The notes: generated by a model from the sequence alone, not told the origin. Positions 11,942 to 21,551 are shown, counted from the stretch's first letter. The stretch is 64,000 bases of DNA from Faunimonas pinastri (GCF_900110915.1 NZ_FOFG01000001.1:62001-126000), one strand, 5' to 3'. Translations and numbers: made by a program.

Positions 11942-11970
11942 GGCCCGGCGCTGAAAAGCCGGGCCACTTT
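11942..11970 (+). terminator. Terminator-like hairpin between serC and serA
   Basis: An 8-bp GC stem (11942-11949 with 11958-11965) has an 8-base A-rich loop and is followed by ACTTTCCCC. The U-tract is weak, so partial read-through to serA is likely. Confidence 0.55.
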
Positions 11971-12031
11971 CCCCCTTCATGTATCGGCGTGCCGGCCTCC
12001 AGCCCGCGCGCATCGACCAGGAGCACTCTCC

Positions 12032-13618
12032 ATGGCACCTCGCGTTCTTATCTCCGACGACCTGTCGGAAACCGCCGTCCAGATCTTTCGCGATCGCGGC
12101 ATCGAAGTCGACTTCCAGCCGAAGCTCGGCAAGGACAAGGAAAAGCTGCTCGAATTGATCGGGCAGTATGACGGCCTGGCGATCCGCTCGGCCACCAAGG
12201 TCACGGAAAAGGTGATCGCCGCGGCGACCAATCTCAAGGTCATCGGCCGCGCCGGCATCGGCGTCGACAATGTCGACATTCCGGCCGCGACCGCCAAGGG
12301 CATCATCGTGATGAACACGCCCTTCGGCAACTCCATCACGACCGCCGAGCATGCCATCGCCATGATGTTCGCCACCGCTCGCCAGCTGCCGGCGGCGGAT
12401 GCTTCCACCCAGGCCGGCAAGTGGGAGAAGTCCCGCTTCATGGGCGTCGAGGTCACGGCCAAGACGCTCGGCATCATCGGCTGCGGCAATATCGGTTCCA
12501 TCGTCGCCCAGCGCGCCATCGGCCTGTCGATGAAGGTGATCGCCTTCGATCCCTTCCTGTCCGACGAGCGGGCGAGGGAGATGGGCGTGGAGAAGGTGGA
12601 TCTCGATACGCTGTTCCGGCGCGCCGATTTCATCACGCTGCATACGCCGCTGACGGACAAGACGCGCAACGTCATCGACGCGGCGGCGATCGCCAAGATG
12701 AAGGACGGCGTCCGCATCGTGAACTGCGCGCGCGGCGGCCTCATCGACGAGCAGGCGCTGCGTGCGGCGCTGGACAGCGGCAAGGTCGCGGGCGCTGCGG
12801 TCGACGTCTTCACCGAGGAGCCGGCGACGTCCAACGTCCTGTTCGGTGCGCCCAACATCGTCTGCACGCCGCATCTCGGCGCTTCCACGACGGAAGCGCA
12901 GGAGAACGTCGCCCTGCAGGTTGCCGAGCAGATGTCGGAATACCTGATCAACGGCGCCGTTCAGAACGCGCTCAACATGCCCTCGATCACCGCCGAGGAA
13001 GCGCCGCGCCTGACGCCGCTGGTGAAGCTGGCCGAGCAGCTCGGCTCGTTCGCCGGTCAGCTCACCGACACCGACGTCAAGGCCGTGCGCATCGAGTACG
13101 AAGGCGCGGTCGCCAACATGAACACGCGCGCCTTGACGGCGGCGGCGCTTGCCGGGTTCCTGCAGCCGCAGCTGCAGACCGTGAACATGGTTTCCGCCCC
13201 GGCCTACGCCAAGGAGCGGGGCATCAAGATCGAGGAAACGCGGCGCGAGCAGCGTGGCGCCTATGAGAGCTACATGCGCCTGACGGTCGTCACGGAGGAG
13301 CAGGAGCGGGCAGTCGCCGGCACCGTCTTCTCCGACGGCAAGCCGCGTATCATCCAGATCAAGGGCATCAACCTGGAGGCCGAACTCGGCCCGCGCATGC
13401 TCTACGTCACCAATCAGGACAAGCCCGGCTTTGTCGGCCGCTTCGCCAGCCTTCTCGGCGATTCCGGCGTCAACATCGCGACCTTCTCGCTCGGCCGCGA
13501 TGCGCCTGGCGGTTCGGCGATCGCCCTGGTCGAGGTGGACGGCGACGTGCCGGCGAGCCTGGTCAGCAATATCGGTACGCTGCCGGGCGTCCAGCAGGTG
13601 AAGCCGCTGGTCTTCTGA
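12032..13618 (+). CDS. serA: SerA, D-3-phosphoglycerate dehydrogenase
   Basis: SerA oxidises 3-phosphoglycerate to 3-phosphohydroxypyruvate, the first step of serine synthesis. The 528-residue protein is the long type with four parts: a split substrate-binding domain, a Rossmann NAD domain with GIIGCGNIGSIVA, an intervening ASB-like domain (about 315-450), and a C-terminal ACT domain (MLYVTNQDKPGFVGRFASLLG), probably for serine feedback. Catalytic residues are in NCARGG (Arg), FTEEP (Glu) and CTPHLGAST (His). CAGGAG precedes ATG 12032. Together with serC it gives two steps of the pathway. Confidence 0.97.
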   Translation: MAPRVLISDDLSETAVQIFRDRGIEVDFQPKLGKDKEKLLELIGQYDGLAIRSATKVTEKVIAAATNLKVIGRAGIGVDNVDIPAATAKGIIVMNTPFGNSITTAEHAIAMMFATARQLPAADASTQAGKWEKSRFMGVEVTAKTLGIIGCGNIGSIVAQRAIGLSMKVIAFDPFLSDERAREMGVEKVDLDTLFRRADFITLHTPLTDKTRNVIDAAAIAKMKDGVRIVNCARGGLIDEQALRAALDSGKVAGAAVDVFTEEPATSNVLFGAPNIVCTPHLGASTTEAQENVALQVAEQMSEYLINGAVQNALNMPSITAEEAPRLTPLVKLAEQLGSFAGQLTDTDVKAVRIEYEGAVANMNTRALTAAALAGFLQPQLQTVNMVSAPAYAKERGIKIEETRREQRGAYESYMRLTVVTEEQERAVAGTVFSDGKPRIIQIKGINLEAELGPRMLYVTNQDKPGFVGRFASLLGDSGVNIATFSLGRDAPGGSAIALVEVDGDVPASLVSNIGTLPGVQQVKPLVF

Positions 13619-13643
13619 TCGGCAAGTTTCCCCAAAGACTTCG

Positions 13644-13679
13644 ATCTGCCGCCACGGTGCTTGACCTCCGGCGGCAGAT
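13644..13679 (+). repeat. Perfect 10-bp inverted repeat between serA and purA
   Basis: The arms at 13644-13653 and 13670-13679 are exact inverted copies around a 16-base loop. No T-run follows, so it is not itself a standard terminator; it sits 22 bases before the true terminator. It may be an RNA processing or stabilising hairpin of the serA 3' end, or an anti-terminator partner. Confidence 0.6.
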
Positions 13680-13701
13680 GGGAGAAGAGGAACTGCAAGA
13701 G

Positions 13702-13727
13702 ACCCGGTCGCTCGGCCGGGTTTTTTT
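13702..13727 (+). terminator. Rho-independent terminator after serA
   Basis: The stem ACCCGG/CCGGGT is followed by seven T residues (13721-13727). It lies 84 bases after the serA stop and 36 bases before purA. Confidence 0.92.
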
Positions 13728-13763
13728 GCGTCCGGAAATTCGATCAGACGCATAGGTACACCG

Positions 13764-15059
13764 ATGGCAAACGTTGTCGTGGTCGGCGCCCAGTGGGGCG
13801 ACGAAGGCAAGGGCAAGATCGTCGACTGGCTCTCCGAACGGGCCGATGTCGTCGTTCGCTTCCAGGGCGGCCACAATGCGGGCCACACGCTCGTCATCTC
13901 AGGCGTTTCCTACAAGCTGAGCCTGCTCCCGTCCGGCGTGGTGCGTCCCGACAAGCTGTCGGTGATCGGCAACGGCGTGGTGCTGAACCCGCATGCTCTG
14001 ATCGCCGAGATCGACAAGCTGAAGGGGCAGGGCGTCGAGGTCACGCCGCAGAAGCTGCGCATCGCCGACAATGTCACCCTGATCCTGTCGCTGCACCAGG
14101 AACTCGACCAGCTGCGAGAGGGCGCGCTGGCGCCCGGTGCCAAGATCGGCACCACCGGCCGCGGCATCGGCCCGGCCTATGAGGACAAGGTCGGCCGCCG
14201 CGCGATCCGCCTGACGGACCTCGCCGATCTCGACACCCTGCCGCAGAAGATCGACCGCCTGCTGGTGCACCACAATGCGCTGCGCCGCGGCCTCGGCCAG
14301 CCGGAGATCCAGGCTTCCGCCATCTACGACGAACTGGCCGCCGTCGCCGAGCCGCTGGCCCCTTACGCCGAAGCGGTGTGGGACCTGCTCGACCGTCGTC
14401 GCCGCGCCGGCGACCGCATCCTGTTCGAAGGCGCGCAGGGCGCGCTGCTCGACGTGGATCATGGCACCTATCCCTTCGTTACCTCCTCCAACACGGTGGC
14501 GGGGCAGGCTTCCGCCGGTTCCGGCATCGGCCCCTCCAGCGTCGGCTATGTCCTGGGCATCGCCAAGGCCTATACGACCCGTGTCGGCGGCGGCCCGTTC
14601 CCGACCGAGGACACCGGCGAGGTCGGCGAGTTCCTGGGCACGCGCGGCCGTGAGTTCGGTACCGTCACGGGGCGCAAACGCCGCTGCGGCTGGTTCGACG
14701 CCGTGCTGGTGCGCCAGACGGTGAAGGTTTCCGGCATTCACGGCATCGCCCTGACCAAGCTCGACGTGCTCGACGGGCTCGACGAGGTGCGGGTCTGCGT
14801 GGGCTACGAGCTCGATGGCGAGCGGATCGACCGCTTCCCGGCGGGGCAGGGCGCGCAGGCGCGGGTCACCCCGATCTACGAGACGATGGAAGGCTGGAAG
14901 GAATCCACCGCCGGTGCGCGTTCCTGGGCCGACCTGCCGGCGCAGGCCGTCAAATACGTCCGCTACATCGAGGAACTGATCGGCGCGCCGATCGCGCTTC
15001 TCTCCACCAGCCCGGAGCGTGACGACACGATCCTGGTCCGCGATCCCTTCGCGGATTAG
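13764..15059 (+). CDS. purA: PurA, adenylosuccinate synthetase
   Basis: PurA condenses IMP and aspartate with GTP to form adenylosuccinate, the first committed AMP step. The 431-residue protein has the P-loop variant WGDEGKGK (11-18) with catalytic Asp13, the GGHNAGHT loop with catalytic His, the IMP-binding [14 protein letters not shown], and the C-terminal GTP-binding TKLDVLDG. Length is normal for the family. A terminator lies only 36 bases upstream, so the promoter must overlap that structure or transcription must read through it. Confidence 0.97.
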   Translation: MANVVVVGAQWGDEGKGKIVDWLSERADVVVRFQGGHNAGHTLVISGVSYKLSLLPSGVVRPDKLSVIGNGVVLNPHALIAEIDKLKGQGVEVTPQKLRIADNVTLILSLHQELDQLREGALAPGAKIGTTGRGIGPAYEDKVGRRAIRLTDLADLDTLPQKIDRLLVHHNALRRGLGQPEIQASAIYDELAAVAEPLAPYAEAVWDLLDRRRRAGDRILFEGAQGALLDVDHGTYPFVTSSNTVAGQASAGSGIGPSSVGYVLGIAKAYTTRVGGGPFPTEDTGEVGEFLGTRGREFGTVTGRKRRCGWFDAVLVRQTVKVSGIHGIALTKLDVLDGLDEVRVCVGYELDGERIDRFPAGQGAQARVTPIYETMEGWKESTAGARSWADLPAQAVKYVRYIEELIGAPIALLSTSPERDDTILVRDPFAD

Positions 15060-15096
15060 ACCTTTCGAGTTTCTGAGGAATCCGTTACCAGAAGCC

Positions 15097-16536
15097 ATGC
15101 CGGACTACGTTTCGATCCTGAGAAGATCCTTTGCCGCCCTGCCGGAGCCGAACGCGGCCTCCCGGGCGGCGATCTATGAGCGTGCCCGGTCCGCTCTGAG
15201 CCGCCAGCTCCATTCGGTGGATCCGCCTCTTACGGAGGACGAGATCGCGCTGCAGGAGCAGCAGCTGGAAAGCGCGATTTCCGAACTCGAAGACGAATAC
15301 GCCGCCTTCCCCGAATATGAGCCCGAATACGAGGACGAGCCCCACGAGGCGTCCTCTGGTCACGACCACCGCGAGGGTGATCACGATGACGGGCACGGTG
15401 GGCATGGCCATTACGACGAGCAGCATGGCGCCGACTATCAGGGGGCCGACTATCGGGAGGACGAACATCATCCCGAATCCGATCCTGAGGCGCCGTCACC
15501 CGTAGCTCGCGGCCGGGAGAAGAATCCCGCCGAACCGGGCGCGGCCCGTTTCCAGATGGAGCCGCGGTCGACCGAGCGGCGGAACAATGGGCCGACGGCC
15601 AAGCAGCTTCGCGCGCCCACCCGTTCCAGGACACCGGCTATCGCGATTGCCGGCGTTGTGCTGGCCGTCGTGATCGTCGGCGGCGTCGCCTATGCCAAGC
15701 GCGACGCGCTGGGCTCGATGTTCGGCGGCGGTTCCGGGCACCCGACCCAGACGGCGTCGAACGATGCCGCGCCCGATCGGAGTGCCCAGAACAGCGCTCA
15801 GAGCTCGGCTCAGCCCCCGGCTCCCGTCGAAAAGAACACGGAGCGGCTGCCTTCCGATAGCGGCCCGACGGCGGCCGCCACCGCGCCCGCCGGCACTGAT
15901 GCCGACACGCCGCCGAACGGAGCAGCCGTGCCTGCCGCCCCGGATGCCGCTGCGAACCCGGACAACGTCAATCCTCCGGCCAACGCTCCCGCCGCCGGCG
16001 AGTCGCTGGTCGCCCAACGCGCCATCTACTATCAGCAGGGCCTGAACGGCGCGCCCGGCAAGGCGAACCAGGGTGCGATCGCCTGGTCGCAGATCCAGTC
16101 CAAGGACGGGCAGCCGGCGATCCAGGGCGTCGTGACGCTGCCGGATCAGAACGTCACGGTGACGCTGACGATCACCCGGAACACGGATCAGGGGCTCCCC
16201 GCGAGCCATATGGTCGAGATCGCCTTCTCCGGCTCCGGCCAGCTTGCCTCCAGCGGCGTGGACAAGGTTCCGGCGCTGGTTCTGAAGCCCAGCGAACAGG
16301 CACGCGGCACCCCGCTGGCGGGCGTGCCGATGACGGTTACCGACCGCCTGTTCTGGGTGGCGCTTTCCGACCAGCAGGACAACATCACCCGCAATCTCTC
16401 CGCGCTGCGGACCGCGTCGTGGTTCGACATGCCGATCCTCTTCAAGGACGGCACGCGCGCTTTGATCACCTTCGAGAAGGGCATTCCGGGCGACAAGATC
16501 TTCCAGAACGTGATCGACAGCTGGACGAAGTCCTGA
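15097..16536 (+). CDS. Conserved membrane-anchored protein with His/Asp-rich segment
   Basis: Function not recognised. The 479-residue protein has a conserved-looking N-terminal helix pair (about 1-60, YVSILRRSF...RSALSRQL), an acidic stretch, and a His/Asp-rich low-complexity segment (about residues 85-128, repeats of HD, GH and DY) that could bind divalent metal. One membrane helix follows (about 183-202, AIAGVVLAVVIVGGVAYA), then an Ala/Pro/Asn-rich linker (about 210-310) and a globular extracytoplasmic C-terminal domain. ATG 15097 is taken as start; the open frame continues upstream into purA, but GTTs and spacing favour the intergenic ATG. Proteins of this layout follow purA in other Rhizobiales (recalled, not checked). 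Confidence 0.65.
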   Translation: MPDYVSILRRSFAALPEPNAASRAAIYERARSALSRQLHSVDPPLTEDEIALQEQQLESAISELEDEYAAFPEYEPEYEDEPHEASSGHDHREGDHDDGHGGHGHYDEQHGADYQGADYREDEHHPESDPEAPSPVARGREKNPAEPGAARFQMEPRSTERRNNGPTAKQLRAPTRSRTPAIAIAGVVLAVVIVGGVAYAKRDALGSMFGGGSGHPTQTASNDAAPDRSAQNSAQSSAQPPAPVEKNTERLPSDSGPTAAATAPAGTDADTPPNGAAVPAAPDAAANPDNVNPPANAPAAGESLVAQRAIYYQQGLNGAPGKANQGAIAWSQIQSKDGQPAIQGVVTLPDQNVTVTLTITRNTDQGLPASHMVEIAFSGSGQLASSGVDKVPALVLKPSEQARGTPLAGVPMTVTDRLFWVALSDQQDNITRNLSALRTASWFDMPILFKDGTRALITFEKGIPGDKIFQNVIDSWTKS

Positions 16537-16587
16537 GGACGATCGTCGACGGGGCAGCGTCGCTGCCCCGGAATGTTCAGGTCAAAC

Positions 16588-16618
16588 AAAAAGGGCGCGC
16601 CGGTGGCGCGCCCTTTTT
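16588..16618. terminator. Bidirectional terminator between convergent genes
   Basis: The stem GGGCGCGCC/GGCGCGCCC (16593-16601 with 16605-16613) has a 3-base loop, five A on the left and five T on the right, so it can stop transcription from both the upstream plus-strand gene and rpoH on the minus strand. A second hairpin (GGGGCAGC/GCTGCCCC, about 16551-16569) lies just before it. Confidence 0.92.
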
Positions 16619-16638
16619 CATGTTTCGTGCGCGGACGT

Positions 16639-17547
16639 TCAGGCCGGCGCCATCAGCGGGGTGAGGCCGCGGTCGCGCTCGCGCGCCGCGTTCACCACGG
16701 CCTTCTGCACCTTCTCGAAGGCGCGGACCTCAAGCTGGCGGACGCGCTCGCGGCTGACGCTGAACTCCGACGAAAGCTGCTCCAGCGTCAGCGGATCTTC
16801 CGACAGGCGACGCGCCTCGAAGATGCGGCGTTCGCGGTCGTCGAGCACGCCAAGGGCGCTCTTCAGCATGTCGCGGCGCTGGCCGAGTTCGTCCTGCTGG
16901 ATGAGCACGGCTTCCTGGCTTTCCGAATCGTCGGCCAGCCAGTCCTGCCACTCGCCGGAATCGCCCTCGCTCGCCCGGATCGGCGCGTTCAGCGATGCAT
17001 CGCCGGAAAGCCGGCGGTTCATCGAGATCACGTCTTCTTCCGGCACGTTGAGCTTCTCGGCGATCGCGGTGACCTGGGCGGAGTTCAACTCGCCCTCGTC
17101 CAGCGCCTGGATCTGGCTCTTCACCTTGCGAAGGTTGAAGAACAGCCGCTTCTGATTGGCGGTCGTCCCCATCTTCACGAGGCTCCACGAGCGCAGGATA
17201 TATTCCTGGATCGCGGCCTTGATCCACCACATCGCGTAGGTCGCCAGACGGAAGCCGCGCTCCGCGTCGAAGCGTTTCACGGCCTGCATGAGGCCGACAT
17301 TGCCTTCCGAGATGACTTCGCCGATGGGCAGGCCGTAGCCGCGATAGCCCATGGCGATCTTGGCCACCAGACGGAGATGGCTGGTGACGAGCTTGTGGGC
17401 GGCGTCGCGGTCGTCATGTTCCGCGTAGCGCTTGGCCAACATGTATTCTTCTTCCGGCTGCAGCATCGGGAAGCGCCGGATCTCGTCGAGGTAACGAGAG
17501 AGGCCGCCATCACCGGCGTGAAACACTGGAATGTTGGTTCTAGCCAT
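16639..17547 (-). CDS. rpoH: RpoH, heat-shock sigma factor sigma-32
   Basis: RpoH directs RNA polymerase to heat-shock promoters. The 302-residue protein has sigma region 2 (about 40-110, with EGNVGLMQAVKRFD and the -10 helix YAMWWIKAAIQEYILRSW), the RpoH box NQKRLFFNLRKVK that separates it from RpoD, and region 4 with helix-turn-helix SVSRERVRQLEVRAF. ATG 17547 is chosen because AGGAAGGAA precedes it; the open frame extends 15 codons further without support. It lies downstream of rluD on the same strand, with 107 bases between that contain a perfect palindrome and a likely -10 element. Alphaproteobacteria often have more than one RpoH. Confidence 0.96.
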   Translation of the reverse strand: MARTNIPVFHAGDGGLSRYLDEIRRFPMLQPEEEYMLAKRYAEHDDRDAAHKLVTSHLRLVAKIAMGYRGYGLPIGEVISEGNVGLMQAVKRFDAERGFRLATYAMWWIKAAIQEYILRSWSLVKMGTTANQKRLFFNLRKVKSQIQALDEGELNSAQVTAIAEKLNVPEEDVISMNRRLSGDASLNAPIRASEGDSGEWQDWLADDSESQEAVLIQQDELGQRRDMLKSALGVLDDRERRIFEARRLSEDPLTLEQLSSEFSVSRERVRQLEVRAFEKVQKAVVNAARERDRGLTPLMAPA

Positions 17548-17625
17548 GGTAGTTCCTTCCTGCTGCCTTCCCCGAAGGACGGCAGTTTGCACGGCCGTTT
17601 GCCGAACAAGCGACGGAGTATAACG

Positions 17626-17641
17626 CTTCGCAGCTGCGAAG
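17626..17641. promoter_or_regulatory. 16-bp perfect palindrome in the rpoH promoter region
   Basis: CTTCGCAGCTGCGAAG is exactly self-complementary. On the minus strand it is followed immediately by CGT-TATACT, a good -10 hexamer, so the palindrome would fill most of a 17-base promoter spacer, a classic repressor-operator position. It could instead be the 3' hairpin of rluD, but no T-run follows. Confidence 0.5.
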
Positions 17642-17654
17642 AAATACCTGATCG

Positions 17655-18665
17655 CTAAACGGTCAATTCACGAAAGCGTTCAACGAGCGCGGCCATGTCC
17701 GGCGGCAATGGCGTTTGGAAGCGCAGATCCTCCCCCGTTACCGGGTGCCGAAAGCCCAGAACTCCGGCGTGCAGAGCCTGGCGATTGAACAGCCTGGTGA
17801 TTTCCGAGAGGTCGGGGGGAAGCTTTCCTGATTTGGTGATGAAGCCCCGGCCATACAAGGGGTCTCCCACGAGTGGATGGCCGATATGCGTCAGGTGCAC
17901 GCGTATCTGGTGCGTCCGGCCGGTTTCCAGCTCGCAGACGACGAGGCTCGCGACGCGCTCCGGGCCGAAGCTCGCTGCGGTGCGGTAGTGCGTGATCGCG
18001 TGCCGGCCGCCGCTGCGCACCACGGCCCGCTTTTCACGGTTGCCCCTGTCGCGGTCGAGCAGCGTCTCGATGATTCCGGACGCGGGCTTCGGCGCACCCC
18101 AGACCAGCGCCTGATATTCCCGCACCAGCGACCCGCCGATGCTGTGGTCCGCGAACTGCGCGGCAAGGCCCTGATGCGCCGCATCCGTCTTGGCGACCAC
18201 CATGAGACCGGACGTGTCCTTGTCCAGCCGATGCACGATGCCCGGGCGCTTGACGCCGCCGATGCCGGAAAGGCTGTCGCCGCAATGGTGCAGGAGGGCG
18301 TTGACGAGCGTCCCCGTCCAGTTGCCGGCGGCGGGATGGACGACGAGGCCGACCGGCTTGTCGACCACGAGGAGATAACGGTCCTCGAAGACCACCGTCA
18401 GCGGAATGGCCTCCGGTTGCGGCTCCGGATCTTCCGGCGGCGGCACGGAAAGGGCGATCTCCTCGCCGGAATTGATTCTGCGGCTGGGGTCGGATAGCGT
18501 CCGCCCGCCGGCCGTGACCTGCCCGTCCTTGATCAGCGCCTTCAGCCGGCTGCGCGAGAAACGGGCGTCGCGTCGCGCCAGAAACGCATCCAGGCGCTCG
18601 CCGGCCTCGTCCGGTTCGACCGTGAAAATCTCTTTGTCCCCTGCAGGATCACCATGAACGACCAC
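17655..18665 (-). CDS. rluD: RluD-type 23S rRNA pseudouridine synthase
   Basis: This enzyme isomerises uridine to pseudouridine in helix 69 or nearby of 23S rRNA. The 336-residue protein has an N-terminal S4 RNA-binding domain (about 23-70, RLDAFLARR..SRSRLKALI) and the RluA-family catalytic domain with HRLDKDTSG (145-153, catalytic Asp148), plus RTHQIRVHL and HPLVGDPLYG. The start is uncertain: the frame stays open upstream without an ATG, and GTG 18665 gives the usual family length. It then overlaps the first bases of the divergent gene at 18654. rpoH follows downstream. RluC/RluD cannot be separated with certainty by eye. Confidence 0.88.
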   Translation of the reverse strand: MVVHGDPAGDKEIFTVEPDEAGERLDAFLARRDARFSRSRLKALIKDGQVTAGGRTLSDPSRRINSGEEIALSVPPPEDPEPQPEAIPLTVVFEDRYLLVVDKPVGLVVHPAAGNWTGTLVNALLHHCGDSLSGIGGVKRPGIVHRLDKDTSGLMVVAKTDAAHQGLAAQFADHSIGGSLVREYQALVWGAPKPASGIIETLLDRDRGNREKRAVVRSGGRHAITHYRTAASFGPERVASLVVCELETGRTHQIRVHLTHIGHPLVGDPLYGRGFITKSGKLPPDLSEITRLFNRQALHAGVLGFRHPVTGEDLRFQTPLPPDMAALVERFRELTV

Positions 18666-19103
18666 GACCGAAACTCGCTCCAGGATGAGGATCGCCCTCT
18701 CGATCCCGCTACCGAACGGGTCAGGCGAAAGATGGCGCTGATGCTCGCGGCATCGACGGCGCTCATGATCCTTGGGCTTATCGCGGTCATCGGCGCCATT
18801 GTCTACAAGATCCGCACCGGTCACTCCCGGGTGGAGACGGCGAGCGCCGCAGCGCCGGGATCTGTTCCCGGACCGGGCCAGGGTGAAGCCGCGGCACAGG
18901 GGCAGATTCCGGCGCCCGCTCTGGCCAGTCTGGATTTGCCCGCCGGGGCGCGAATCGCGGCCATGAGCCTGGACGGCGACCACGCCCTCCTGAACGTGGT
19001 CACGGGGGAGGGGCCCGGGACGCTACTTTTCATGGATCTCGCCTCCGGCAAGGTGATCCGCCGCATCGAACTGGCTCCGCAAGCCCGCGCCGATCCTTCC
19101 TGA
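18654..19103 (+). CDS. Small single-pass membrane protein (DUF6476-like)
   Basis: Function unknown. The 149-residue protein has a charged cytoplasmic N-terminus (1-25), one membrane helix (about 27-50, MALMLAASTALMILGLIAVIGAIV), a Gly/Ala/Gln-rich linker, and a small folded domain (about 88-140) with a beta-propeller-like stretch (RIAAMSLDGDHALLNV, GTLLFMDLASGKVIRR). Its start overlaps the 5' end of rluD on the opposite strand, so the two share a compact divergent promoter. A small membrane protein divergent from rluD is common in Rhizobiales; the DUF6476 name is from memory and unverified. Confidence 0.7.
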   Translation: MNDHDRNSLQDEDRPLDPATERVRRKMALMLAASTALMILGLIAVIGAIVYKIRTGHSRVETASAAAPGSVPGPGQGEAAAQGQIPAPALASLDLPAGARIAAMSLDGDHALLNVVTGEGPGTLLFMDLASGKVIRRIELAPQARADPS

Positions 19104-19162
19104 GAAGAATCCCACAAGGGTGCTTGCGTCGGGGGGCGAGAGCCGCTATATCCCCGCTCGCC

Positions 19163-19237
19163 GCTCCCTTCGTCTAGCGGTTAGGACGCCGCCCTCTCAC
19201 GGCGGAAGCAGGGGTTCGATTCCCCTAGGGAGTACCA
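19163..19237 (+). tRNA. tRNA-Glu (anticodon CTC)
   Basis: This is a complete cloverleaf. The acceptor arm GCTCCCT pairs with AGGGAGT (first pair G-U), the D-arm carries TCTAGCGGTTAGGA, the anticodon stem CCGCC/GGCGG encloses loop CTCTCAC with CTC at the anticodon, and the T-arm holds GGTTCGATTCC. CCA is encoded. It is followed by a terminator. Confidence 0.96.
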
Positions 19238-19286
19238 TCCTTCCGGCCAGCTGGCCGTGACGGGATGAAGGCCGGATCAGAAGTTT

Positions 19287-19316
19287 CGAAGCCCTCGAGC
19301 AATCGGGGGCTTTTTC
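19287..19316 (+). terminator. Terminator after tRNA-Glu
   Basis: A 7-bp stem (GCCCTCG with CGGGGGC, one G-U pair, 19291-19297 and 19304-19310) has a 6-base loop and is followed by TTTTTCTGTTT. Confidence 0.85.
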
Positions 19317-19329
19317 TGTTTCCGGCGTG

Positions 19330-19375
<46 letters not shown>

Positions 19376-19595
19376 GCGCGTGCGGACAGGCCGTCTGTCG
19401 CCTGCTCGTCACCGCTCCTCGGTCCGGCCGAAGGGGGAGGCTAGCAAGGCATGGCCTATCGGCTTATATACCGGGATTGTCGGCCGCCATTTTTCGGCCG
19501 CGCGAAACGGAAGACCATCATCTTCCGCAGCGCGATCCGCGGTCTCGGCGCTCTCGCCTTTGGTGGGAAGCGGCGCTTTGGAGTTGAGCAGACCG

Positions 19596-21551
19596 GTGCA
19601 GTCTGAATCCCTTTCCGTCGATTCGTCGTCCCCGAAGGAAGCTTCGCCGTCCGGCGAGGACGCTTCCCAGGTTCAGCCTCATGAGGGCGCCCCCAGCCAG
19701 AGCTTTCGCGCGCTGACGCTCGGTTCCCTGGGCGTGGTTTATGGCGATATCGGGACGAGCCCGCTCTACGCGTTTCGCGAGGCGGTGCTTTCCGCCACCG
19801 GCCGCTCGCCTGACGTCTCGGTCGCCGCCGTCTATGGCGTGCTGTCGCTGATCCTGTGGGCGCTGATCATCATCGTCTCGCTGAAATACGTGGTCTTGCT
19901 GCTGCGCGCGGACAATCGCGGCGAAGGCGGAACTCTGTCGCTGATGGCGCTGGCCCAGCGTGGGCTCGGCCGCCAGTCGGTCTTCGTGCTGCTTCTCGGC
20001 ATCATCGCGGCCTCACTGTTCTATGGCGATTCCATCCTGACGCCCGCGGTCTCCGTCCTCTCCGCGGTGGAAGGCCTCGAACTCGTCACGCCGGCCTTTT
20101 CGCATTACGTGGTGCCGCTGACGCTGGTGATCCTCTTCGTGCTCTTCGCGGTCCAGCATCGCGGAACGGCGAGCGTGGCGTTCATCTTCGGACCGATCAT
20201 GCTGGCCTGGTTTGCCCTGATGGGCATTGCCGGTCTCCTCTCGCTGGTGCGGATGCCGGGCGTCCTGCTTGCCTTCAACCCGCTCTATGGCGTGGAATTC
20301 CTGACCCATCACGGGCATCTGGGCTTTCTCACCCTCGGATCGGTTTTCCTGGCCGTGACGGGCGCGGAAGCGCTCTATGCCGATCTCGGCCATTTCGGCC
20401 GCAAGCCTATCCGGGTCGCCTGGTTCGCGGTGGTGTTTCCCTCGCTGGCGCTGAACTATCTCGGTCAGGCCGTGCTCGTGCTGCGCGATCCGCTGACGCT
20501 GAAGAACCCTTTCTTCCTGCTGATGCCGCCGTGGCTGCTGGTGCCGACGCTGATCCTGGCCGCTGTGGCCACCGTGATCGCCAGCCAGGCGGTGCTGACC
20601 GGCGCCTTCTCGCTCACGCGCCAGGCGATCCAGCTGGGCCTGCTGCCGCGCATGCGGATCTTCCACACGTCGGAGAGCCATGCCGGGCAGATCTACGTCC
20701 GCCGGATGAACTGGCTGATCTTTATCGGCGTCGTGCTGCTGACGATCCTGTTCGGCTCGTCGAGCGCGCTGACCTCCGCTTACGGCATCGCGGTGACCGG
20801 GACGATGGTGGTGACCGCGATCCTCGCCTTCATCGTCATGCAGCGCTGCTGGAAGTTGCCGATGTGGCTCGCCGGGCTGGTGATCCTGCCGTTCCTCGCC
20901 GTGGACCTGACGTTCCTTGCCGCCAACAGCGTCAAGGTGGAGGAGGGCGGCTGGTTTCCCGTTCTGCTCGCCGCCTTCCTGGCGCTCGTCATGTGGACCT
21001 GGACCAAGGGCGCGCATCTGCTGTTCGACAAGACGCGCCGGGCGGAAATCCCGCTGGCTGACCTTATCCGCCAGCTGGAGAACAAGCCGCCGCACCGGGT
21101 TTCCGGCACGGCGGTGTTCCTGACCGGCGATCCGGAAGGGGCGCCGACCGCTCTCCTGCATAATCTGAAGCACAACAAGGTCCTGCACGAGCGCAACATC
21201 ATCCTGACGATCCGCACGGCGGACACGCCGCGCATCGCCAAGGGATCGCGCATGGAAGTGACGCCGATTTCCGACAGCTTCACGAGCGTGATGGTGACCT
21301 TCGGTTTTGCCGAGACGCCGAATATCCCGCGCGTGCTTGCGGCGGCGCGCAAGAAGGGCCTGAGCTTCGACATCATGTCGACCTCGTTCTTCATGTCGCG
21401 TCGCATGCTGCTGCCCTCGCCCCGCTCCGGCATGCCGCTCTGGCAGGACAAGCTCTTCATCGCACTGGCCGGGACGGCGGATTCCGTGTCGTCCTACTTC
21501 AACCTGCCGACCGATCGGGTGGTCGAGATCGGGACGCAGATCAAGGTCTGA
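19596..21551 (+). CDS. kup: Kup, low-affinity potassium uptake permease
   Basis: Kup proteins are K+/H+ symporters of the KUP/HAK/KT family. The 651-residue protein opens with the family signature [22 protein letters not shown] and has about 12 membrane segments up to residue 460 (including [11 protein letters not shown] and SLALNYLGQ), then a cytoplasmic C-terminal domain (about 475-651). No ATG lies near the expected start. GTG 19596 gives a normal length, but TTG 19578 or TTG 19584 are possible; the frame stays open back through the CT repeat to 19269 with no standard start before 19380. The gene after it is convergent. Confidence 0.9.
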   Translation: MQSESLSVDSSSPKEASPSGEDASQVQPHEGAPSQSFRALTLGSLGVVYGDIGTSPLYAFREAVLSATGRSPDVSVAAVYGVLSLILWALIIIVSLKYVVLLLRADNRGEGGTLSLMALAQRGLGRQSVFVLLLGIIAASLFYGDSILTPAVSVLSAVEGLELVTPAFSHYVVPLTLVILFVLFAVQHRGTASVAFIFGPIMLAWFALMGIAGLLSLVRMPGVLLAFNPLYGVEFLTHHGHLGFLTLGSVFLAVTGAEALYADLGHFGRKPIRVAWFAVVFPSLALNYLGQAVLVLRDPLTLKNPFFLLMPPWLLVPTLILAAVATVIASQAVLTGAFSLTRQAIQLGLLPRMRIFHTSESHAGQIYVRRMNWLIFIGVVLLTILFGSSSALTSAYGIAVTGTMVVTAILAFIVMQRCWKLPMWLAGLVILPFLAVDLTFLAANSVKVEEGGWFPVLLAAFLALVMWTWTKGAHLLFDKTRRAEIPLADLIRQLENKPPHRVSGTAVFLTGDPEGAPTALLHNLKHNKVLHERNIILTIRTADTPRIAKGSRMEVTPISDSFTSVMVTFGFAETPNIPRVLAAARKKGLSFDIMSTSFFMSRRMLLPSPRSGMPLWQDKLFIALAGTADSVSSYFNLPTDRVVEIGTQIKV

